This document shows, piece by piece, positions 6,598 through 12,865 of a stretch of DNA of 12,865 nucleotides (position 1 is its first letter; every line of letters begins with the position of its first letter). The notes beneath the pieces are model-generated. The model made no database searches. It was not told the origin of the DNA and saw nothing but the letters and a program-made list of their open reading frames with translations. The position numbers were made by a program, and so were the translations under genes. Origin of the DNA: JAIRTY01 sp050257395 (GTDB lineage: Bacteria; Actinomycetota; Actinomycetes; Streptosporangiales; Streptosporangiaceae); NCBI GenBank assembly GCA_050257395.1, contig JBLMWU010000189.1, forward strand, positions 1 to 12,865. Reading direction: 5' to 3'.

Positions 6598-7572
6598 ATG
6601 ATGATTGGGGCGCTGTCCCGCCAGGCGGCGGAGCGCATCGTGGAGGCCGCGATCGCCGCGCCGTCCATGCACAACGCCCAGCCGTGGCGTTTCGTCGCCC
6701 GGCTCGCCGACCGGGTCATCGAGGTCTACGCCGATCCAGCCCGCACCCTGCGCCGGGGCGACCCGCGTGGCCGGGCCGTGCACATCGCGTGCGGGGCGGC
6801 ACTGTTCAACCTGCGGCTCGCGGTCGCCCACGCGGGCGCCGAACCGGTCACCCGGCTGCTGCCCAACCCGCACGACCCGCTGCTGCTGGCCTCGGTCCGG
6901 CTGGCGGGCCCGTACCGGGCCCGCCCGTACGAGCGGGACCTGCACGCGGCGATCAGCCGCTCCCGCACCCCCCGGCACGGGCTGCCCAGCCAGCCGCAGC
7001 TGCGGTCGCTGCTGGCGGGCCTGCTGGAGGCCGCGGCGCTGGAAGGGGCCTCGCTGCGGGTGCTGGAGCAGGCCGACGCGCTGCGCATCATCCAGTCGGC
7101 CGCCGCGGCCGACCGGGCGCTGCACCCCGATGCGGCCTACCTCGCCGAGCTGCGCCAGTTCCTGCCCCGCCCGCTGTCCCGGGCGGCGGGCGGCGGCATC
7201 AACGCCCTGGCACCCCAGCTCGCGGTGATCGCCACCCGGTCCGATGACCGGGCCAGCTGGCTGCGGGCCGGCCAGGCGATGCAGCGCGTGCTGCTGCTCG
7301 CCACCCACCGCGGGCTGCCCGCCGTCCCGCTCACCCCGGCGCTGGAGCTGCCGGACGCCCCGCTCCGCCCGGACCCGCGGCTCGGCGCCGAGCACCCCGA
7401 GATGATCATCCGGCTGGGCGGCAGCGACGGCACCCCGCCCAGCTACCGGCGGCCGGTTGCCCAGGTCATGCGCGTGATCAGCCCGGTCATCCCCCGGCAG
7501 GACGAAGGTCCCCGGGCGGTTCCACCTCCGGCCCTTCCCGCAGGTGACCGGGAGCTGATGCCATCGAAGTAA
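6598..7572 (+). CDS. Acg-type nitroreductase-family flavoprotein
   Basis: A 324-aa protein from ATG 6598 (a second ATG follows at 6601) with AGGGGAGGGG 7 nt upstream. An in-frame start further upstream (near 6475) would place repeat sequence and box 3 in the coding region, so it is rejected. AIAAPSMHNAQPWRF (about residues 17-31) is the hallmark of the Acg/Rv2032-Rv3131 group. The protein is about twice the length of a simple nitroreductase, as in Acg, where two nitroreductase-like halves are fused in one chain. Mycobacterial relatives bind FMN but lack usual nitroreductase activity and are proposed to sequester flavin. The last ~25 residues (RQDEGPRAVPPPALPAGDRE...) form a Pro-rich tail and overlap a possible regulatory box. 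First gene of a three-gene same-strand cluster with a 45-nt gap to the next. Confidence 0.88.
   Translation: MMIGALSRQAAERIVEAAIAAPSMHNAQPWRFVARLADRVIEVYADPARTLRRGDPRGRAVHIACGAALFNLRLAVAHAGAEPVTRLLPNPHDPLLLASVRLAGPYRARPYERDLHAAISRSRTPRHGLPSQPQLRSLLAGLLEAAALEGASLRVLEQADALRIIQSAAAADRALHPDAAYLAELRQFLPRPLSRAAGGGINALAPQLAVIATRSDDRASWLRAGQAMQRVLLLATHRGLPAVPLTPALELPDAPLRPDPRLGAEHPEMIIRLGGSDGTPPSYRRPVAQVMRVISPVIPRQDEGPRAVPPPALPAGDRELMPSK
7499..7512 (+). promoter_or_regulatory. Weak DosR-like box AGGACGAAGGTCCC inside the nitroreductase 3' end (box 4)
   Basis: Inverted repeat GGAC-GAAG-GTCC, one outer base short of the full GGGAC-N4-GTCCC form. It is centred about 112 bp upstream of the CBS-BON start, within the Pro-rich tail codons of the nitroreductase. 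It could give the CBS gene its own promoter. Such an 8-base inverted repeat can arise by chance in GC-rich DNA, so this is tentative. Confidence 0.25.
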
Positions 7573-7617
7573 CGCGGGGCCGCGAGGACCTCCACCTTTG
7601 AACCACCGGGAGTGACC

Positions 7618-8442
7618 ATGACCCGCAGGGACGCTCATTACGACGCGATGCTCAGGCATCTGGGCGCAACCTATTACCAGACCCTGCAGGGCCAGGCGAC
7701 CCCGTCCGACGTGGCGCGCGCACTCGACTCGGTGGAACGGGAAGCGGCCCGCCAGCGTGGCCAGGCCGAGGCGCGGCGCCCGCACCGGGGTGGGCGCTGG
7801 CGGGTACGGGACGTGATGACCACCGAGGCGATCACGGTCGACAAGCGGGCCACCGGCACCACCATGGCCCGGCTCATGAGCGAGCATCAGATCAACGCGC
7901 TGCCGGTGCTGACCGGCGGCCGCCGGGTGGCGGGCGTGGTGTCCGAAGCCGACCTGCTCCGCACCCAGCAGCGGCTGGGCGGGCGGCGCGGGCGGCTCTT
8001 CGGCCGCCGCGGGGCCGGGCAGGCCGACAGTTACACGGCCGCGCAGCTCATGACGGCGCCCGCGGTCACCATCCACCCGGACGCCCCGCTCGGGGCGGCC
8101 GCCCGGCGGATGACCGAGGGCAACCTCACCATGCTGCCGGTCGTGGACACCAACAACGAACTGCTCGGGGTGGTGAGCCGCCGCGACCTGCTGCGGGTGT
8201 TCCTGCGGCCGGACGAGGACATCGCCGCCGATGTCCAGCACGTGCTCGCCGACGTGCTGCTGGTCGATCCGGCGTCGGTCACGGTGTCCGCCCATGACGG
8301 GCTGGTGACGCTGAGCGGCGAGGTCGCCCGGGAGGACCTGGTGGCGATCGCGGGCCGGCTGGCCGGCGAGGTCGACGGGGTGCTGGCCGTGGTGGACAAC
8401 CTGACCGTGGCCACGGTTCCAGCGGGTCATCCGGACAGCTGA
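7618..8442 (+). CDS. CBS-domain pair with C-terminal BON domain
   Basis: A 274-aa protein. ATG 7618 is chosen over GTG 7612 because GGGAG (7608-7612) is 5 nt from the ATG but overlaps the GTG. Residues 1-45 form a helical lead-in (HYDAMLRHLGATYYQTLQGQ). CBS1 (about 62-115) begins VRDVMTTEAITVD and has LMSEHQINALPVLTGGRRVAGVVSEADLL. A basic Arg/Gly linker follows (about 118-140). CBS2 (about 142-195) has LMTAPAVTIHPDAPLGAAARRMTEGNLTMLPVVDTNNELLGVVSRRDLL. A BON domain (about 205-265) has VTVSAHDGLVTLSGEV. CBS pairs bind adenine nucleotides and BON domains bind membranes or ligands. The CBS part resembles the DosR-regulated Hrp1 (Rv2626c), which lacks BON. It probably senses energy state; partner unknown. 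Lies 45 nt after the nitroreductase and 42 nt before the CNBD gene. Confidence 0.92.
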   Translation: MTRRDAHYDAMLRHLGATYYQTLQGQATPSDVARALDSVEREAARQRGQAEARRPHRGGRWRVRDVMTTEAITVDKRATGTTMARLMSEHQINALPVLTGGRRVAGVVSEADLLRTQQRLGGRRGRLFGRRGAGQADSYTAAQLMTAPAVTIHPDAPLGAAARRMTEGNLTMLPVVDTNNELLGVVSRRDLLRVFLRPDEDIAADVQHVLADVLLVDPASVTVSAHDGLVTLSGEVAREDLVAIAGRLAGEVDGVLAVVDNLTVATVPAGHPDS

Positions 8443-8484
8443 GCCGGCCGCCCGGACGGCTGGTGCGGGGGGAGATGACGGCTC

Positions 8485-8964
8485 ATGACCAAGGTCACGG
8501 CATCGGCGCTGGGCGGGCACCAGTTCCTGCGGGGGATGCCCGATGAGCATCTGGAGTTCCTGGCTGCGCACGCCGCCCTGCTGAGCGTGCCCGCCCGGCA
8601 CCGGTTCTTCGAGGTGGGCGGCGCCGCCCAGCGCTTCCTGCTGATCCGGGCCGGGCAGGTCGCCCTGGATCTGCTCGCGCCCGGGGACGGGCGGCTGGTG
8701 GTGGAGGCCATCGGCCGGGGCGAGGTGGTCGGGGTCTCCTGGTTCTTCCCGCCCTACTGCTGGCAGTTCGGGGCGATCGCGCTGCAGCCGACGGAGGCGT
8801 TCGACCTGGACGGCGCGGCGGTGCGGGAGCACTGCGAGGAGGACCCGGACTTCGGCTACCAGTTCACCCGCAGGCTGATCACCGTGGTCGCGCGGCGGCT
8901 GCAGGGCACCCGGGTGCGGATGATCAGCCTCTGCGGCGACCAGAGCAGCCTGCTGGTCGAGTGA
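8485..8964 (+). CDS. Stand-alone cyclic-nucleotide-binding-fold protein (no DNA-binding domain)
   Basis: A 159-aa protein from ATG 8485, with GGGGGGAG 9-10 nt upstream. The Crp/CNBD beta-roll pattern is clear: FLRGMPDEHLEFLAAHAALLSVPARHRFFEVGGAAQRFLLIRAGQVALDL followed by GRGEVVGVSWFFPPYCWQFGAIALQPTEAFDLD. The chain stops after the following helices (FTRRLITVVARRLQGTRVRMI), so there is no helix-turn-helix. The phosphate-binding cassette keeps the Gly-Glu (E80) but the region where Crp has its phosphate-contacting Arg reads WQFGA (93-97). Canonical cAMP binding is therefore doubtful. It may sense another ligand or act by protein contact. Third gene in the nitroreductase-CBS cluster. Confidence 0.85.
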   Translation: MTKVTASALGGHQFLRGMPDEHLEFLAAHAALLSVPARHRFFEVGGAAQRFLLIRAGQVALDLLAPGDGRLVVEAIGRGEVVGVSWFFPPYCWQFGAIALQPTEAFDLDGAAVREHCEEDPDFGYQFTRRLITVVARRLQGTRVRMISLCGDQSSLLVE

Positions 8965-8976
8965 CCCCCACCCGGC

Positions 8977-9110
8977 GGGGCGCGGTGCGCCCCAGGCCGG
9001 AGCGAGCCAAAGGGCCGCGCCGCCGTCTGGACTGACGAGCGAGGCGGCGAAGGAGCCGGAGCGAGGAGGGAAGACGGCGGGCTCGAGCGGCCCGGAGGCG
9101 AGCGAGGGCC
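8977..9110 (+). repeat. Dispersed ~130-bp intergenic repeat, copy R3 (reference orientation)
   Basis: Starts with the hairpin GGGGCGC-GGT-GCGCCCC (8977-8993), 12 nt after the CNBD stop codon. It continues through GAGCGAGCC and the inverted arms CCGCCGTCT (9020-9028) and AGACGGCGG (9072-9080). It ends GAGGGCC at 9110, 2 nt from the stop codon of the minus-strand gene. From 9000 to 9095 it matches copy R4 with one difference, at 9009. Sitting between two convergent genes, it could act as a two-way terminator, but no T-tract is present. Confidence 0.9.
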
Positions 9111-9112
9111 AA

Positions 9113-9772
9113 TTAGGCAGCCCGGATGCGGCGCCCGGTGATCACGGTGGGCGTGAACCGGATATAGGTGTCGCGGCTGCCCCCCGCCCAGGGCTCCACC
9201 TCGAGCTTGTGCACCTCGGCCAGTTCGCCCGGGTCGGTGATCACGTGCGCGTGGCCGCTCAGCAGGACGCTCCAGCCTTCGCCGAGCACCTCGTCCAGGT
9301 GGTCGACCTCGAACGACACGTGCTGCTGCGCAGCGCCGGCGTCCTGGCCAGTGCCGGGCCTGGTGCGGAACACCACGTCGCCACCCAGCATGCGGAAATT
9401 GACCGGTATCGCGACCGGTCCCCGGGTCTGGGTGAACAGGAACCGGCCCACGCCGCCGGTGCCGAGGTAGTCACGGCATTCGGCTTCGCTGAGGGTCTCC
9501 AGGACTGGCCGCTGCTCCGGCGGCTGGCGACCGGGCGGCAGGTCGAGACCGGCCCCGGTGATCGCATGGGTGGTGGTGCCGATCGCGGCGGCCAGCCGGG
9601 CCAGCGCGGCGGGAGTGGGCGAGGCGTCCGGGTTGCTCTCCAGGTACGCGAGATAGCTGGGGGCCATGCCCGCCCCTGCGGCCGCGTCAGCCTGGCTCAG
9701 GCCGGCCCGGACGCGGTGTTCCCGGATCCGCCTGCCAAGGTCGGTTCCGCCGTGGCCGGTACTGGTCTCCAT
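9113..9772 (-). CDS. XRE helix-turn-helix fused to pyridoxamine 5'-phosphate oxidase-like flavin-binding domain
   Basis: A 219-aa protein. Residues about 11-70 (DLGRRIREHRVRAGLSQADAAAGAGMAPSYLAYLES...) form a Cro/XRE-type HTH. Residues about 92-215 form a split-barrel domain (CRDYLGTGGVGRFLFTQTRGPVAIPVNFRMLGGDVVFRTRPGTG...VSFEVDHLDEVLGEGWSVLLSGHAHVI), as in FMN- or F420-binding PNPOx-like proteins. It is likely a redox- or flavin-responsive regulator rather than a vitamin B6 enzyme. It lies 29 nt after ftsH on the same strand and is probably cotranscribed. The best Shine-Dalgarno (GGGGGGAGG) is 13 nt from the ATG, rather far; an ATG nearer to it is out of frame. A TAGGGT overlapping the ftsH stop could be an internal -10. 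The stop codon abuts repeat R3. Confidence 0.9.
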   Translation of the reverse strand: METSTGHGGTDLGRRIREHRVRAGLSQADAAAGAGMAPSYLAYLESNPDASPTPAALARLAAAIGTTTHAITGAGLDLPPGRQPPEQRPVLETLSEAECRDYLGTGGVGRFLFTQTRGPVAIPVNFRMLGGDVVFRTRPGTGQDAGAAQQHVSFEVDHLDEVLGEGWSVLLSGHAHVITDPGELAEVHKLEVEPWAGGSRDTYIRFTPTVITGRRIRAA

Positions 9773-9801
9773 GGTGTCCGCATCGCCTCCCCCCAGAAAC
9801 C

Positions 9802-11787
<1,986 letters not shown>

Positions 11788-11881
11788 AGTTGCTCCCTTC
11801 CCCTCACCGTCAGTCTGCCCTACCTGGCGAGGAGGGCGCGGACCTGGCAGCGTCCTTGGCATCATGCTGGAAGCAGCGGCT

Positions 11882-11897
11882 GGGGCGCCGGAGCCCC
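11882..11897 (+). other. Small GC hairpin in the ftsH/aquaporin divergent region
   Basis: GGGGC-GCCGGA-GCCCC lies 20 nt upstream of the chosen aquaporin start codon and just before its GGAGG. If transcribed, it would sit in the 5' leader near the ribosome binding site. It is coding if the upstream ATG at 11864 is the true start. The ~130-bp divergent region shows no clear -10/-35 or DosR-like box. Confidence 0.25.
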
Positions 11898-11917
11898 GCG
11901 ACCCGGAGGGGGGCGGC

Positions 11918-12805
11918 GTGCAGCGGCCGGTACCGGGGTCCGCGGGCGCGGGCGGCGCGGCCCGGCCGTCCACGCCGGAGGATGCCAGGCGCGCGGCCGT
12001 CATCGCGTCCACGGCGGCCTTCCACGACATCCGGTGGGAGTGGACCCGCATGCTCGCCGAGCTGGTGGGGACGTTCCTGCTGGTGCTGGTGGCGGCGGGC
12101 GCGGTGGTGGTCAACGCCAGCAGCCACGGTCAGGTGGGCCGGGCGGCCGCGGTCGTCGCTCCCGGTCTCATGGTGCTGGCCCTCATCTACACGATCGGTG
12201 AGACCTCCGGCGCGCATCTGAACCCGGCCGTCACCATCGCGTTCGCCGCCCGCGGGAACTTCCCCTGGACCAGGGTCCCCGGGTACGTGGCGGCGCAGCT
12301 CGCCGGGGCGGCCGGGGCCGCCGCGACACTGCGCGCCCTGTTCGGCCTGGTGGGCGGCCTGGGCGCCACGGCACCCGGCCCGGGGGTGTCCGGGGCGACC
12401 GCCGTGATCGTCGAGGGCCTGCTGACGTTCGGCCTGGTGACGGTGATCCTGGCGACCGCGTCCGGCGCCCGGAACGTCGGCCATAACGCGGCCATCGCGG
12501 TCGGCGGGTACGTGGCCCTCGCCGGGCTGTGGGCCAGCCCGGTCAGCGGCGCCTCCATGAACCCGGCCCGCAGCCTCGGCCCCGACCTGGTCGCCTGGCT
12601 GTGGTCCAGCGCCTGGATCTACGTGGCCGGGCCGGTGACCGGCGGCCTGGCCGCCGTGGCGCTCGCCTGGGCCCTGCGCGGGCCGCCCTCCGCCGCCGCC
12701 GACCTGGCCGCCCAGGGCGTCCCCCTGCCGGAGCGCCCCCGCGGCACCCGCCAGGAACACCCCCACCCCGAGCGAGCCGAAGGGCCGCGCCGCCGTCTGG
12801 ACTGA
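11918..12805 (+). CDS. Aquaporin / MIP-family channel with unusual pore filter
   Basis: A 295-aa protein. GTG 11918 is chosen because GGAGG (11904-11908) is well placed; the in-frame ATG at 11864 has no ribosome binding site. A ~45-residue N-terminal cytoplasmic extension precedes six hydrophobic segments starting at MLAELVGTFLLVLVAAGAVVV. The two half-helix motifs are SGAHLNPAVT (N102) and SGASMNPARSLGPD (N215, R218). By hand alignment to E. coli AqpZ and GlpF, the selectivity-filter positions are P82, G203, A212 and R218. AqpZ has F/H/T/R and GlpF has W/G/F/R, so a wider pore than a water-only channel is likely, and solute is open. The last ~12 residues (ERAEGPRRRLD) and the stop codon lie inside repeat R4, so the natural C-terminus has probably been replaced or extended. 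Divergent from ftsH. Confidence 0.9.
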   Translation: MQRPVPGSAGAGGAARPSTPEDARRAAVIASTAAFHDIRWEWTRMLAELVGTFLLVLVAAGAVVVNASSHGQVGRAAAVVAPGLMVLALIYTIGETSGAHLNPAVTIAFAARGNFPWTRVPGYVAAQLAGAAGAAATLRALFGLVGGLGATAPGPGVSGATAVIVEGLLTFGLVTVILATASGARNVGHNAAIAVGGYVALAGLWASPVSGASMNPARSLGPDLVAWLWSSAWIYVAGPVTGGLAAVALAWALRGPPSAAADLAAQGVPLPERPRGTRQEHPHPERAEGPRRRLD

Positions 12806-12865
12806 CGAGCGAGGCGGCGAAGGAGCCGGAGCGAGGAGGGAAGACGGCGGGCTCGAGCGGCCCGG
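12770..12865 (+). repeat. Dispersed ~130-bp intergenic repeat, copy R4 (cut by window end)
   Basis: Matches 9000-9095 with a single difference (12779), and runs off the window. Its first 36 bases are translated as the C-terminus of the aquaporin, including the TGA stop inside CTGGACTGACGAG. The hairpin segment that precedes this point in copy R3 is absent here, so the copy is 5'-truncated or joined to the gene at about 12770. Confidence 0.92.

Noticed and set aside
9032..9051. Hammerhead-ribozyme-like core (CTGACGA ... GAA) inside repeat R3 and R4
   Set aside because: Stem II would have only two base pairs, the fourth core base is G rather than A, and in copies R1 and R2 the GAA is changed (GACGG, GGCGG), so the core is not conserved.
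11841..11856. GGAC...GTCC pair upstream of the aquaporin as a DosR-like box
   Set aside because: The arms are 8 nt apart instead of 4, so it does not fit the palindrome.

Overview
The window is very GC-rich DNA with G/C-rich third codon positions, GTG starts and gene families typical of Actinobacteria. A mycobacterial-style hypoxia/dormancy gene set is present, but the coding style and large intergenic repeats suggest a filamentous or soil actinomycete (Streptosporangiales/Frankiales-like; genus not determinable). There are no tRNA, rRNA, CRISPR or transposase genes.

Layout. Positions 1-1231 hold no convincing gene. They carry two copies of a ~130-bp dispersed repeat, an array of diverged ~74-bp units with small GC hairpins, and two identical copies of a DosR/DevR-type palindrome (GGGACCAAAGTCCC at 471-484 and 1109-1122). 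The second copy lies just upstream of a 646-aa diheme cytochrome b-like protein (1232-3172, +). After a strong hairpin terminator comes a minus-strand pair with overlapping stop and start codons: a HAD beta-phosphoglucomutase-like protein (5645-6388) and a GH65 glycoside phosphorylase/trehalase (3273-5648). A divergent intergenic region with a third DosR-like box (6508-6521) leads into a plus-strand cluster: Acg-type nitroreductase (6598-7572), CBS-CBS-BON protein (7618-8442) and a stand-alone cyclic-nucleotide-binding-fold protein (8485-8964). A third repeat copy separates this from a minus-strand pair: FtsH (9802-11787) followed by an XRE-HTH/pyridoxamine-oxidase-like fusion (9113-9772). An aquaporin (11918-12805, +) ends inside a fourth repeat copy that runs off the window.

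How the genes fit together. In Mycobacterium tuberculosis the DosR regulon includes Acg-type nitroreductases and the CBS protein Hrp1, and the box consensus resembles the palindromes here. I read the window as part of a hypoxia/redox-stress island: an unusual membrane cytochrome b, flavin proteins, an energy/nucleotide-sensing CBS-BON protein, a CNBD sensor, membrane-protein quality control (FtsH), a channel, and disaccharide phosphorolysis feeding glucose 6-phosphate. No dosR/dosS gene is in view, so this regulation is inferred from box sequences and neighbours.

The most unusual items are the orphan cytochrome b (canonical haem histidines, degenerate quinol-oxidation motifs, ~195-residue insert, fused N-terminal membrane segment), the repeat family with a covarying hairpin, and the aquaporin, which has a non-standard pore filter and a C-terminus supplied by the repeat.
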